A stretch of DNA of 64,000 nt from Saccharothrix australiensis (GCF_003634935.1 NZ_RBXO01000001.1:7713501-7777500), one strand, 5' to 3'. Counted from the first letter of the stretch, positions 24,259-32,910 are shown. A program made the numbers and translations. The notes: a model not told the origin generated them from the letters alone.

Positions 24259-24391
24259 GCTGCGTGTCATCCCCGTACGACCTGTCAAAGACCACCACGC
24301 TTGTCAGGCCAGGTCAAGCGAAGGGCGTGCTTGACCTGGCCTGACAAGCGTGGTTGCCCTGCGGGCAGGCCGTACGGGGATGACACGCAGC
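24259..24391. repeat. two-part palindrome P3
   Basis: Perfect 21-bp outer arms (24259-24279 / 24371-24391; GCTGCGTGTCATCCCCGTACG) enclose a perfect 25-bp inner stem (24295-24319 / 24329-24353) with loop GAAGGGCGT. Between them, left CCTGTCAAAGACCA and right TTGCCCTGCGGGCAGG do not pair. A shortened copy without the inner stem is at 55263-55325. The loop matches those of the hairpins at 10098-10106 and 15028-15036. Confidence 0.85.
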
Positions 24392-24433
24392 CCGACCGAG
24401 GTGTGCCCGGGGGTGGGCGGTTCGGGGCGGGGT

Positions 24434-25240
24434 TCAGATGGCCGGGGTCAGTGCCAATTGCCTTGCCTGGCACACGAGGCGGCCCGAGGAGTCGATGACC
24501 ACCGCGTCCTCGTCGAACCACTGGCCGTGCACCGCGCTGCACGTCACCTGCACCCGTAGCCAGCCGGGTGCCGGGTCGGACCGGAGGAGCGCGGTCAACT
24601 GCACGGTCGGCGACCAGCCGAGCCGGCCCAGGTTGAAGGTCACGGGCATGGAGATGTCGCCGGCCACCAGCGCGAAATAGGGGTCGGGGCGTTCACCGAG
24701 AGGTCTTACCCAAAGGCGCAGCACCAAAGGGTCGCCGGTGCGGCCGGTCAGGAAACCCGCCCCTTCCTTGTCCAGGCGCACGTCGCAGACCGTGCCGAGC
24801 TTGTACACGCCGTCCGCGCCCAGGCCGGCCAGGTCGATGGCGTCGGCGGGCGGCGCGGCGGGCACGTCCGGCAGGTCCACGTAGTCCGGTGGCCGGGTGG
24901 GCATCCGGCCGACGGTCACGGTCGACTCGACGCAGCTGCGGCCCCGCTGCTCCAGCGCGACCGACACGACGGTCGCCGTCCGGCCGGCCTTGCGGACGTC
25001 CGCCCGCAGCAGCACGGGGCCCACCTCGGGCGCGCGCAGGAACTGCGCGCTCACCGCGAGCGGTGCCAGGTCCTCCGCGCCGGGCACGGCGGAGGACGCC
25101 GCGTCGACCGCCGCCCGTGCCGCCAGGGCGAGCAGGAGGCCGCCGTGCGGTTTCGGGCCGACGGTCCACTGGGCGGGCAGGGACGCGGTGTACGTGCCGT
25201 CGCCCAGGGGGCGGACCGCGCTGGCTACCGAGAACGACAC
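24434..25240 (-). CDS. acyl-CoA thioesterase-like (double hotdog) protein
   Basis: 268 residues from GTG 25240 (GGAG nearby); GTG 25252 overlapping the proline dehydrogenase stop is an alternative. Two hotdog halves of the TesB-like family: an N-terminal half with WTVGPKPHGGLLLALAARAA and LRAPEVGPVLLRADVRKAGRTATVVSVALEQ, and a C-terminal half with SPTVQLTALLRSDPAPGWLRVQVTC and WFDEDAVVIDSSGRLVCQARQLAL. It matches the position of Rv0499. Likely hydrolyses or binds acyl-CoA; the substrate is unknown. Confidence 0.8.
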   Translation of the reverse strand: MSFSVASAVRPLGDGTYTASLPAQWTVGPKPHGGLLLALAARAAVDAASSAVPGAEDLAPLAVSAQFLRAPEVGPVLLRADVRKAGRTATVVSVALEQRGRSCVESTVTVGRMPTRPPDYVDLPDVPAAPPADAIDLAGLGADGVYKLGTVCDVRLDKEGAGFLTGRTGDPLVLRLWVRPLGERPDPYFALVAGDISMPVTFNLGRLGWSPTVQLTALLRSDPAPGWLRVQVTCSAVHGQWFDEDAVVIDSSGRLVCQARQLALTPAI

Positions 25241-25248
25241 AGGGCTCC

Positions 25249-26169
25249 TCACGAACGGCTGACCAGCGAACGCAGGAAGAAGGCCGCGTTGGCCGGGCGC
25301 TCGGCCAGCCTGCGCGTCAGGTACCCGTACCACTGCTCGCCGAAGGGCACGTACACCCGCACGACGTGCCCTTCCGCCGCCAGGCGCGCCTGCTCGGCGG
25401 GCCGCACGCCGTACAGCATCTGGTACTCGAAGTCCTCCGGCGCCTTGCCGTGCCAGCGCGCGCGTTCGGCGACGATCTCGACCAGCCTCGGGTCGTGGGT
25501 GGCGAACATCGGGTAGCCACCGCCCGCCAGCAGGGCGTTCGCGCAGCGCACGTAGTTCAGGTCGACCTCGTGGGGGTCGGTGAAGGCGACGGACGCGGGT
25601 TCGGCGTACGCGCCCTTGCACAGCCGCACGCGGGAGCCGGCCAGCTCGTGGCAGTCGTCCAGCGTCCGGCGCAGGTACGCCTGGAGCACGGCTCCCGTCG
25701 ACGGCCACGTCCGGCGCAGCTCGGCCAGCACGCGGAGGGTCGAGTCGGTGGTGGTGTGGTCCTCCATGTCGACCGTCACCGTCATCCCGCCCTGCTCGGC
25801 GGCGGCGCAGATGCGGGACGCGTTGGTCAGCGCCAGGCGTTCGCTCAGGGCCTGCCCGACGGCCGACAGCTTGACGCTCACCTCGGCGTCGACGGCCAGG
25901 CCGGTGTCGTGCAACTGGTCCAGCAGCGCGAGGTAGGTCTGCACGGTCCGCTCCGCGGCGCGGCGGTCGGCGGTGTCCTCGCCCAGGTGGTCGAGGGTGA
26001 CCCGCAGGCCGTGCTCGACCAGGTGGGCGGTGGCGTCGATCGCCTCGGCGACCGTCTCGCCCGCCACGAACCGGCGCACCACCCGGCGGCTGACCGGCGC
26101 GGTCGCGACGGCGCGCCGCACCGCGTCGTGGTCGGCCGCGGCGAGGATCAGCGAGCGCACCGGGTTCAC
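25249..26169 (-). CDS. proline dehydrogenase
   Basis: 306 residues from GTG 26169 (AGGG 8-9 nt upstream). FAD-dependent TIM barrel oxidising proline to pyrroline-5-carboxylate. Recognisable blocks are VSVKLSAVGQ, VTVDMEDHTTTD, AYLRRTLDD, RLCKGAYAEP, MFATHDPRLV, FEYQMLYGVRP and RVYVPFGEQWYGYLTRRLAERP, which carries the flavin/substrate Arg residues. This is the short monofunctional actinobacterial type; the P5C dehydrogenase partner is not in the window. Confidence 0.92.
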   Translation of the reverse strand: MNPVRSLILAAADHDAVRRAVATAPVSRRVVRRFVAGETVAEAIDATAHLVEHGLRVTLDHLGEDTADRRAAERTVQTYLALLDQLHDTGLAVDAEVSVKLSAVGQALSERLALTNASRICAAAEQGGMTVTVDMEDHTTTDSTLRVLAELRRTWPSTGAVLQAYLRRTLDDCHELAGSRVRLCKGAYAEPASVAFTDPHEVDLNYVRCANALLAGGGYPMFATHDPRLVEIVAERARWHGKAPEDFEYQMLYGVRPAEQARLAAEGHVVRVYVPFGEQWYGYLTRRLAERPANAAFFLRSLVSRS

Positions 26170-26209
26170 GATCAAGACCCTAGTCGGTCGCCGCCGGGAA
26201 AGCAGCCGG

Positions 26210-26995
26210 TCAGAGGTGCAGCCGCGCGAAGCGGAGGGATTCGGCCAGCAGGTCGCGGCGTTCGGCGGTGGTCCGCGCTTTGCGGGTGTTGACCTCCAGG
26301 ACGACCTGCCCGGAGAAGCCCGAACGGCGCAGGCTGCGGCACAGCTCGGCGCACGGCTGGTTGCCCCGTCCGGGGATGAGGTGCTCGTCCTTCGGCAGGC
26401 CGGTCCCGTCGGCCAGGTGGACGTGCGCGAGCCCCGGGCCCATCCGCTTGGCCAGTTCCATCGCGTCCACGTGCGCGGCGGAGGCGTGCGAGAGGTCGAG
26501 CGTGTAGTTGCGGTGCCCGACGTCGGTCGGGTCGATGGACGGCCGGAACGCCGTCACCTGGACCGAGCGCCCGCGGCCGAGCGGGCGGCGCACCGGGAAC
26601 ATGTTCTCCACGGCGATCGCGACGTCGCCGGTGTCCTCCAGCTCGGCGACCAGGTCGGCGAACCCCTCGGCGTACCGGCGCTGCCACAGGAACGGCGGGT
26701 GCACCACGACGGTCCGCGCGCCGAGCTCGCGCGCGGCGCGCACGCTGCGGCGCAGGCGCTCCGCCGGGTCGGGCGACCAGACGCGCTGGCTGATCAGCAG
26801 GCACGGCGCGTGCACGGCCAGCACGGGCACGCCGGCGCGGTGCGCCAGCCGCCGGAGCGCGCCGACGTCCTGGCTGGTCGGGTCCGCCCAGACCATGACC
26901 TCGACGCCGTCGTAGCCCAGGTCGGCGGCGGCCTCGAAGGCCGCGGCGGCCGGCTGCGGCCAGACCGCCGCCGTGGACAGGCCGACCGGGATCAA
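26210..26995 (-). CDS. sugar phosphate isomerase/epimerase-like TIM barrel protein
   Basis: 261 residues from TTG 26995, which overlaps the upstream stop (TTGA). Xylose-isomerase-like AP-endonuclease-2 fold: AAADLGYDGVEVMVW, AHRAGVPVLAVHAPCLL, VHPPFLWQ, AVENMFP (metal Glu), YTLDLSHASAA (metal Asp/His), HVHLADGTG and VVLEVNT (metal Glu). The divalent-metal site looks complete, so it is probably an active isomerase, epimerase or endonuclease of unknown substrate. It corresponds to Rv0498. Confidence 0.8.
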   Translation of the reverse strand: MIPVGLSTAAVWPQPAAAAFEAAADLGYDGVEVMVWADPTSQDVGALRRLAHRAGVPVLAVHAPCLLISQRVWSPDPAERLRRSVRAARELGARTVVVHPPFLWQRRYAEGFADLVAELEDTGDVAIAVENMFPVRRPLGRGRSVQVTAFRPSIDPTDVGHRNYTLDLSHASAAHVDAMELAKRMGPGLAHVHLADGTGLPKDEHLIPGRGNQPCAELCRSLRRSGFSGQVVLEVNTRKARTTAERRDLLAESLRFARLHL

Positions 26996-28344
26996 GACTT
27001 CACCAGCAGCATCGCCGCCGGTGAGACCGTGACGATCAGGCCGACCAGCACGGCCAGGATGGTGGTCTGGAGGTCGTCGGCGCGGCGGATCTTGCGCACC
27101 AGCATGACGAGCCCGACGGTCACCGCGAGGGCGACCACCAGCGCGGCGGGCGCGAGCGTGCGCCACAGGAAGCTGAAGCCGAGCCACAGCGCCGCGCCGC
27201 CGAGCACGCCGATCGCGAGCTGGCCGATCATGGCCAGCCACTCCTTGCCGGGCGAGCGGTCGCCCGGCTCGTCGGGTTCGACGTCGGCGAGCCCGGCGGG
27301 CTCCTCGTCGTCGTCGGGGTCCCGGCGCGGGAGGCCGTCCTCCTCGTCGTCGTCGTCCAGGTCGACGTAGGGGTGGAACTGGGTGCTCTCCGGCTCGGGC
27401 GCGCGCTCGCCCTCCTCGTCGTCGCCGAACCAGTCCTCGGCGGTCTGGTCGGGCAGCGGCTCCGGCAGCGCGGGCGGCGCGGGCGGGACGATCAGCACCG
27501 ACTCGGTGGGCAGCGATTCCAGCGGCACGTTCGGCGTGAGCTTGTCGCTGATGCGCGGCAGCTGCTCGGTCACCGGCTCGCGGACCGGCGGGGCGCCGGG
27601 CGGCGCCGGGCGGACCAGGTTGGCGCGGCTCGCGTCGGCGGGCGGCGGCGGCGCGGGCGGGCCCGGCTTCACCACGCCCGGCGGCGGCGCGAGGGTCTGC
27701 GTCAGGTCGGGCTCGGGGTGGTTCGGCCGGGACGGCTCACCCGCGTAGTCGTAGTCGTCGTACCCGTCGGCCGCGTAGTCGTCGACGATCGGCGGTACCT
27801 GGCGGGTCTCCTCGGCCGGGCTCGGCGCGGGCGGCGCGCCGCGGCGGCGGGCGTCCGGCACGGGCGGGTCGAGGCGGGACAGCGGGTCGGCGCGCGTCCC
27901 GAGCGCCGGGTCCAGGCGGGCGGTGGGCGGCGAGTGCGGTGGTTCGCCGCGCACCGGCTCGGGCCGGGCGGGTGGCGCGTCCGGGCGGGGTCCGGGCGGG
28001 TCGACCCGCGGCTCCGCGCGGCCCAGCGGGACGTCCGGGCGGACGGCGGGCGGCTCGGGCCGCACCGGTTGCTGGTAGACGGTGCGCTCGGGCTCCGGCG
28101 GCAGCGGGCGCGGCGGCGCGGACTGCGGCAGCGGCGGCGTCGGCGGCTCCTCGTCGCGGATCGGCAGCAGCCGGCCGCTGTCGGAGTTGACCCGGTCGAT
28201 GATCGCCTGGGGAGCGGTGTCCGAGGCGTCCTCGGCACGTCGGCGTCGCCGACGCGGCGTCACCTCGCCGGCGCCCGCGCCGTACTGGGCGAGCAACTCC
28301 GCGACGGTGCGCTGGCTCTGCTCCGACTCGCTCTCTCGACTCAT
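26992..28344 (-). CDS. Pro-rich membrane protein (Rv0497-like)
   Basis: 450 residues; ATG 28344 with GGAG 5 nt upstream. The first ~30 residues carry a conserved head (TVAELLAQYGAGAG ... RRRRRRAEDA). About 300 residues of Pro/Arg/Asp/Glu-rich disorder follow, then two or three membrane helices at the C-terminus (EWLAMIGQLAIGVLGGAALWLGFSFLW, LVVALAVTVGLVMLV, ILAVLVGLIVTVSPAAMLLV). The head-plus-helices layout is that of the conserved actinobacterial protein next to ppx. Function unknown. Confidence 0.7.
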   Translation of the reverse strand: MSRESESEQSQRTVAELLAQYGAGAGEVTPRRRRRRAEDASDTAPQAIIDRVNSDSGRLLPIRDEEPPTPPLPQSAPPRPLPPEPERTVYQQPVRPEPPAVRPDVPLGRAEPRVDPPGPRPDAPPARPEPVRGEPPHSPPTARLDPALGTRADPLSRLDPPVPDARRRGAPPAPSPAEETRQVPPIVDDYAADGYDDYDYAGEPSRPNHPEPDLTQTLAPPPGVVKPGPPAPPPPADASRANLVRPAPPGAPPVREPVTEQLPRISDKLTPNVPLESLPTESVLIVPPAPPALPEPLPDQTAEDWFGDDEEGERAPEPESTQFHPYVDLDDDDEEDGLPRRDPDDDEEPAGLADVEPDEPGDRSPGKEWLAMIGQLAIGVLGGAALWLGFSFLWRTLAPAALVVALAVTVGLVMLVRKIRRADDLQTTILAVLVGLIVTVSPAAMLLVKS

Positions 28345-29375
28345 CAACTCCACCGTGCCCCGTGGCGGCCAGTCCGTCCAGTGTCACCCGGCCGCCGGGT
28401 GCGGGCCGTGGGGGTGTCCGGCTCCGCGCCGTTGTCCGGTCCATCAGTGTGATCCAGCCGACGCAGGATGACACCTTCCCGCAGCGCCCAGGGGCAGATT
28501 TCGAGCTCTCCGAGTGACAGGGCTCGCATGGTGGCCTCCGCCACGAGGGCGCCCGCCACCAGCTGGTGGGCCCGGCTCGCGCTCACGCCCTCCAGCTCGG
28601 CGAGGTCGTGCGCGGACATCCGGGAGATGAACCCGGTGAGCTGCCGCAGCCCGTCGTGGGTGAGGAGGCGGCGGGCGCGGGGACCGGCCGAGGACGGCGC
28701 GGCGCCGGTCAGCCGGGCCAGCGTGCGGAACGTCTTCGAGGTCGCGACCACCCGATCAGGCGAGCCCGCGCGGCGGAGCTTCTTCACCACCGGCGCGAGC
28801 TGCTCGTCCAGCCACTCGACGGTCGCCTTGACCTCGGACCGGCTCGGCGGGTCGTGCCGGAACCGCGTGCGGGTCACGCGACCCGCGCCCAGCGGCACCG
28901 AGCACGCCTCCTCGGGCTCCTCGTCCACGCCGACCGCCAGCTCCAGCGAGCCGCCGCCGATGTCCAGGCACAGCAGCCTGCCCGCGGACCAGCCGTACCA
29001 GCGGCGCACCGCCAGGAACGTGTACCGGGCCTCGTCCTCGCCGGAGAGCACCTTCAGGTCGACGCCCGTCTCGGTGCGCACCCGGTCGAGCACCTCGGCC
29101 GAGTTGCCCGCCTCGCGCACCGCCGACGTGGCGAACGCCATCAGGTCGTCGCAGCCCAGCCGGGCCGCCGACGCCTTGGTCGCCGCGACGGTCCGCACCA
29201 GCTGGTCCGCGCCCGACTTGGTGAGCAGCCCGTCGCCGTCGAGCTGCTCGGCGAGCCGCAGCACGGACTTCTCGGAACTCATCGGCGTCGGGTGGGCACC
29301 CCGATGAGCGTCCACCACCAAGAGGTGGACGGTGTTCGACCCGACATCAAGCACCCCTAGGCGCACGGCGTGCAC
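28344..29375 (-). CDS. Ppx/GppA family exopolyphosphatase
   Basis: 343 residues from GTG 29375 (GTG 29366 is equally possible). ASKHA-fold phosphatase: LGVLDVGSNTVHLLVVDA (phosphate 1 loop), FATSAVREAGNS, GEDEARYTFLAVRRWYG, CLDIGGGSLELAVG (phosphate 2 loop). The C-terminal ~40 residues are disordered. It acts on inorganic polyphosphate or pppGpp; M. tuberculosis Rv0496 (PPX1) occupies the same place beside SenX3-RegX3. The context suggests a role in phosphate and polyphosphate balance. Confidence 0.9.
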   Translation of the reverse strand: MHAVRLGVLDVGSNTVHLLVVDAHRGAHPTPMSSEKSVLRLAEQLDGDGLLTKSGADQLVRTVAATKASAARLGCDDLMAFATSAVREAGNSAEVLDRVRTETGVDLKVLSGEDEARYTFLAVRRWYGWSAGRLLCLDIGGGSLELAVGVDEEPEEACSVPLGAGRVTRTRFRHDPPSRSEVKATVEWLDEQLAPVVKKLRRAGSPDRVVATSKTFRTLARLTGAAPSSAGPRARRLLTHDGLRQLTGFISRMSAHDLAELEGVSASRAHQLVAGALVAEATMRALSLGELEICPWALREGVILRRLDHTDGPDNGAEPDTPTARTRRPGDTGRTGRHGARWS

Positions 29376-29393
29376 CGTACCCGGTCGGGTGGA

Positions 29394-30074
29394 TCAGGAC
29401 TCGAACTTGTAGCCCAGTCCGCGCACCGTCACCAGGTGGCGCGGGGCCGACGGATCGGGCTCGATCTTCGACCGCAGGCGTTTGACGTGCACGTCCAGCG
29501 TCTTCGTGTCGCCGACGTAGTCCGCGCCCCACACCCGGTCGATGAGCTGCCCGCGCGTGAGCACGCGACCGACGTTGCGCAGCAGGTACTCCAGCAGGTC
29601 GAACTCCTTCAGCGGCAGGCTGACCTCGCCGCCGTCGACCGTCACGACGTGCCGCTCGACGTCCATCCGGACCGGCCCCGCCTCCAGGACCTGCGGCAAC
29701 AGCTCCTCGGACTCGCCACCGCGGCGCAGCACCGCGCGGATGCGGGCGATCAGCTCGCGGGCCGAGTACGGCTTGGTGACGTAGTCGTCCGCGCCCAGTT
29801 CCAGGCCGACGACCTTGTCGATCTCGCTGTCCCGCGCAGTGACCATGATCACTGGGACGGCGGAGCGCTGGCGGAGCTGCTTGCACACGTCCGTGCCGCT
29901 CATGCCGGGCAGCATGAGGTCGAGCAGCACGATGTCCGCGCCGTTGCGGTCGAACTCCTCCAGCGCCTCCTGGCCGGTGGCCGCGAGCGCCGCGGTGAAG
30001 CCCTCCTTGCGCAGCAGGAAGGCGAGCGGATCGGCGAAGGACTCCTCGTCCTCCACGATGAGCACCCTGGTCAC
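29394..30074 (-). CDS. regX3: two-component response regulator RegX3
   Basis: 226 residues, GTG start overlapping the senX3 stop (GTGA). Receiver domain with acidic pair E8/D9-E10, phospho-acceptor D52 (VLLDLMLPG) and K101 (VTKPYS), followed by an OmpR/PhoB winged helix (about 130-226; EFDLLEYLLRNVGRVLTRGQLIDRVWG ... RHLVTVRGLGYKFE). Orthologue of mycobacterial RegX3 and Streptomyces PhoP, which controls phosphate-starvation genes with SenX3/PhoR. Confidence 0.93.
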   Translation of the reverse strand: MTRVLIVEDEESFADPLAFLLRKEGFTAALAATGQEALEEFDRNGADIVLLDLMLPGMSGTDVCKQLRQRSAVPVIMVTARDSEIDKVVGLELGADDYVTKPYSARELIARIRAVLRRGGESEELLPQVLEAGPVRMDVERHVVTVDGGEVSLPLKEFDLLEYLLRNVGRVLTRGQLIDRVWGADYVGDTKTLDVHVKRLRSKIEPDPSAPRHLVTVRGLGYKFES

Positions 30075-31264
30075 AGCTCTCCTCCGGGTTTGCCCGCGCT
30101 GGTCGGCACAGGGATCGTGAGTTCCGGCTTGGGTAGGTCGACGGTGCGCTCTTCCCGGTCGGGGTGCTCCGGGATGCGCAGGGTGAACGTGGAGCCCGTG
30201 CCGGGCAGGCTCCACAGCTTCACCTCGCCGCCGTGGTTGGCGGCGACGTGCTTGACGATCGCGAGGCCGAGGCCGGTGCCGCCGGTGGCGCGCGAGCGGG
30301 CCCGGTCCACGCGGTAGAAGCGCTCGAACACGCGGGTCTGCTGGTCCTCGGCGATGCCGATGCCGCGGTCGGTGACCGCGATCTCGACGAACCCCGCGAC
30401 GCGGCGGCGGCTGACCGACACGGGGCTGCCGGGCGGCGAGTAGGCGACCGCGTTGTCCAGCAGGTTGCTCAGCGCGGTGACCAGCAGCGTCCGGTCGCCC
30501 TCGACCTCCAGGCCGCTGGGCTCGTCGGTGGCGATCTCGATGCCGGCGGACTCGGCGGCGAGCTTGGAGCGGCTCATCGCCTCGCTGATCACGACGTCCA
30601 CCTCGACCCGGCTCAGCTCGGGCAGCTTCTCCGCGCCCTGGAGGCGGGACAGCGCGATCAGCTCGGTGACCAGGGTGCCCAGGCGGGTGGCCTCCTGCAT
30701 GATCTTGGCGCTGAACCGGCGCACCTCCTCCTGGTCGTCGGCGGCGTCCAGGACGGCCTCGGCGAGCAGCGCGAGCGCGCCCACCGGGGTCTTCAGCTCG
30801 TGGCTGACGTTGGCGACGAAGTCGCGGCGGGTGGCCTCCAGGCGGACCGCCTCGGACTCGTCCGAGGCGTCGACCACCACGAAGCCGTCGGTGATCACCT
30901 TGACCTGGGCGTGCACCGCCTCCGGCTGGCGGCCCTTGACCTCCAGCGAGGACAGGTCCACGTTGACCACCTCGCCGGTCTGCCTGGCCAGCTCGGCGGC
31001 GCGGCGCGCCCGGTCGTCGACGCGGTTGTTGCGCACGACGCCGAGCTCCTCGGCGCGCGGGTTGTGCAGGACGACGTCCCCGAAGACGTTGAGGACGACG
31101 ATCCCGTCGTGGGAGGACTGGACGACGAGGGCCATGAGGTCGGCGACGGTGAGGCCGGCGGGGCGATCCGAGCGGGTGCGCGCGGTCACCCGGCCGACCA
31201 GGAACGCCGCGCCGCCGATCAGCAGAGCGCCGATCGACAGGACGAGGTAACCCGTTGCGGTCAC
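30071..31264 (-). CDS. senX3: sensor histidine kinase SenX3
   Basis: 397 residues. Two N-terminal membrane helices close together (about 5-26, tight hairpin), a PAS-like cytoplasmic domain (about 40-135; SHDGIVVLNVFGDVVLHNPRAEELG), a dimerisation H-box with phospho-acceptor H155 in VANVSHELKTP and an HATPase domain (LLDNAVAYSPPG, DRGIGIAEDQQTRVFERFYRVD, GGTGLGLAIVKH). In mycobacteria SenX3 responds to phosphate through the Pst system. Upstream is a 415-bp spacer with tandem repeats. Confidence 0.93.
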   Translation of the reverse strand: MTATGYLVLSIGALLIGGAAFLVGRVTARTRSDRPAGLTVADLMALVVQSSHDGIVVLNVFGDVVLHNPRAEELGVVRNNRVDDRARRAAELARQTGEVVNVDLSSLEVKGRQPEAVHAQVKVITDGFVVVDASDESEAVRLEATRRDFVANVSHELKTPVGALALLAEAVLDAADDQEEVRRFSAKIMQEATRLGTLVTELIALSRLQGAEKLPELSRVEVDVVISEAMSRSKLAAESAGIEIATDEPSGLEVEGDRTLLVTALSNLLDNAVAYSPPGSPVSVSRRRVAGFVEIAVTDRGIGIAEDQQTRVFERFYRVDRARSRATGGTGLGLAIVKHVAANHGGEVKLWSLPGTGSTFTLRIPEHPDREERTVDLPKPELTIPVPTSAGKPGGEL

Positions 31265-31476
31265 GGGGGCATCGTAAGCAGCTCAGGCGGGGTGCGGCCT
31301 AGCCCGCACGCCTGGTTCGTGACACCGGCGACACCGTCGGGCACCGATGTTTTCCCGGCGGACGGGTTCAGTTCACCCAATCGTGTCCAACGAGGACGGG
31401 TTGTGTTCGGACAGGTGCCGCCGGGACCTCTTCCAGGTGTCGGACGGGCGACGTGCCGGCGATCGGCGCACGGTCG

Positions 31477-31571
31477 GCCGGCGGTCGCGCGGGTGCTGGG
31501 CCGGCGGTCGCGCGCACGGCCCGCCGGCGGTCGCGCGGGTGGTCGGCGGGCGGGCGGTCGGCGGGCGGGCG
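31477..31571. repeat. tandem GC-rich repeats between senX3 and gpmA
   Basis: GCCGGCGGTCGCGCGGGTG occurs at 31477-31495 and 31523-31541, with a degenerate copy at 31500-31518, about 23 bp apart. Two 15-bp units GTCGGCGGGCGGGCG follow directly at 542-556 and 557-571 of the 31-kb block. The whole 31265-31679 spacer shows no gene. It holds the senX3 promoter region at its left end (minus strand reading out) and the gpmA terminator at its right. Confidence 0.65.
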
Positions 31572-31636
31572 GCAGGCGGCCTCCCGCGCGGACGGCGGGG
31601 CGGGTGGTGCGGGCGGTGGCCGGGTGGCGGCGCGGG

Positions 31637-31665
31637 CGGGACGGCGACCACGTGCCGCCGTCCCG
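31637..31665 (-). terminator. hairpin terminator after gpmA
   Basis: A perfect 10-bp stem (CGGGACGGCG at 31637-31646 with 31656-31665) and a 9-nt loop start 15 bp past the gpmA stop on the minus strand. There is no U-tract. Confidence 0.55.
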
Positions 31666-31679
31666 CCGCGCTCGGGCCG

Positions 31680-32426
31680 CTACCTGCCCTGGTTCGCCAC
31701 GGCCTTGATCGCGTCCGCCGCCGCGTCCGGGTCGAGGTACGTGCCGCCGGGTTCGAGCGGCTTCAGCGACTCGTCCAGGTCGTAGCGGAGGGGGATGCCG
31801 GTGGGGATGTTCAGGCCGGCGATGGCCTCGTCCGAGATGCCGTCGAGGTGCTTCACCAGCGCCCGGAGCGAGTTGCCGTGCGCCGCCACCAGCACCGTCC
31901 GGCCCGCGCGCAGGTCGGGCACGATCGCCGACTCCCAGTACGGGACCATCCGCTTCACCACGTCCAGCAGGCACTCGGTGAGCGGCAGCTCCGGGCCGAG
32001 GTCCGCGTAGCGCGGGTCGGCGTCCTGGCTGTGCTCCGCGCCCGGCTCGATGGGCGGCGGCGGGGTGTCGTAGGAGCGCCGCCAGAGCATGAACTGCTCC
32101 TCGCCGAACTCCTCCAGCGTCTGCTTCTTGTTCTTGCCCTGCAACGCGCCGTAGTGCCGCTCGTTGAGCCGCCAGTCGCGGCGGACCGGGATCCAGTGGC
32201 GGTCGGCCGCGTCCAGCGCGAGGTTGGCGGTGGTGATCGCGCGGCGCAGCAACGAGGTGTGCACCACCTCGGGGAGGATGCCCGCCTCGCGCAGCAGCAC
32301 GCCGCCGCGCCGCGCCTCCCGCACGCCCTTCTCCGACAGGGGTACGTCCACCCAGCCGGTGAACAGGTTCTCCGCGTTCCAGACGCTCTCGCCGTGGCGG
32401 AGCAGCACCAGGGTTCCGACAGCCAT
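31680..32426 (-). CDS. gpmA: 2,3-bisphosphoglycerate-dependent phosphoglycerate mutase
   Basis: 248 residues. Interconverts 3- and 2-phosphoglycerate. The catalytic phosphohistidine motif LLRHGESVWNAENLFTGW is at residues 8-25, then RRAITTANL, DWRLNERHYGALQGKNK (signature of the dPGM group) and the second His in VAAHGNSLRALVKHL. The length equals typical GpmA. It corresponds to Rv0489 (gpm1), next to senX3-regX3 as in mycobacteria. Confidence 0.95.
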   Translation of the reverse strand: MAVGTLVLLRHGESVWNAENLFTGWVDVPLSEKGVREARRGGVLLREAGILPEVVHTSLLRRAITTANLALDAADRHWIPVRRDWRLNERHYGALQGKNKKQTLEEFGEEQFMLWRRSYDTPPPPIEPGAEHSQDADPRYADLGPELPLTECLLDVVKRMVPYWESAIVPDLRAGRTVLVAAHGNSLRALVKHLDGISDEAIAGLNIPTGIPLRYDLDESLKPLEPGGTYLDPDAAADAIKAVANQGR

Positions 32427-32523
32427 GCCCGCAAGCCTGCCAGACGGTGGTGCGCCGGGCGCAGCCGCGGCACCGGGCCGACCTGCACGTCACCGGTGGT
32501 CCCGGCGGTCGGGCCCCGGACGG

Positions 32524-32558
32524 CGGAGGGCCCCCGGCACCCCGCCGGGGGCCCTCCG
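32524..32558 (-). terminator. strong hairpin terminator after small secreted protein
   Basis: A perfect 14-bp stem (CGGAGGGCCCCCGG, 32524-32537, with 32545-32558) and a 7-nt loop lie 10 bp after the stop of the small secreted protein, before gpmA. There is no U-tract, but it is the strongest simple hairpin terminator in the window. Confidence 0.7.
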
Positions 32559-32567
32559 GGGCGTCGA

Positions 32568-32765
32568 CTACTTGCCGCCGAGCAACCCGCCCAGGCCCAG
32601 CCCGTTGGTCAGGGGCTTCACGACGTTCAGCACCTTGCCCAGCCCCTCGACCGGGCTGCCGGCGCCCACGTTCCCGAGGTTGCCGGGCGGAGCGGCGAGG
32701 GCGGTCGGTGCGGTGAGGACCAGGGCGGTGGTCGTGAGCAGGACGAGCTTGCCGAGGGTGCGCAT
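32568..32765 (-). CDS. small secreted Gly/Leu-rich protein
   Basis: 65 residues; ATG 32765 with GGAG 5 nt upstream. A clear Sec signal peptide (MRTLGKLVLLTTTALVLTAPTALA, cleavage after ALA) leaves a mature peptide of about 41 residues: PPGNLGNVGAGSPVEGLGKV then LNVVKPLTNGLGLGGLLGGK. No Cys, no chaplin domain. Small Gly/Leu secreted proteins of this kind are common in mycelial actinomycetes; function unknown. Monocistronic, with its own terminator. Confidence 0.75.
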   Translation of the reverse strand: MRTLGKLVLLTTTALVLTAPTALAAPPGNLGNVGAGSPVEGLGKVLNVVKPLTNGLGLGGLLGGK

Positions 32766-32910
32766 GTGATCTCCGAACGTGGATGTGCAGGAACAACGGA
32801 CGATGCTGGCGGCACCCGCCGAACCCCGCGATCCGAAACCCGGAGATCCACACTTCCAGGTGACAGGCGGCGCTCGACGACCGGATCGGGCGCCCGACCG
32901 GCGCCCCGCC

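Noticed and set aside
31366..31380. PHO-box-like GTTCACCC near senX3
   Set aside because: Only one GTTCACC-type unit is present; no 11-bp spaced direct repeat, so it does not meet the RegX3/PhoP site pattern.
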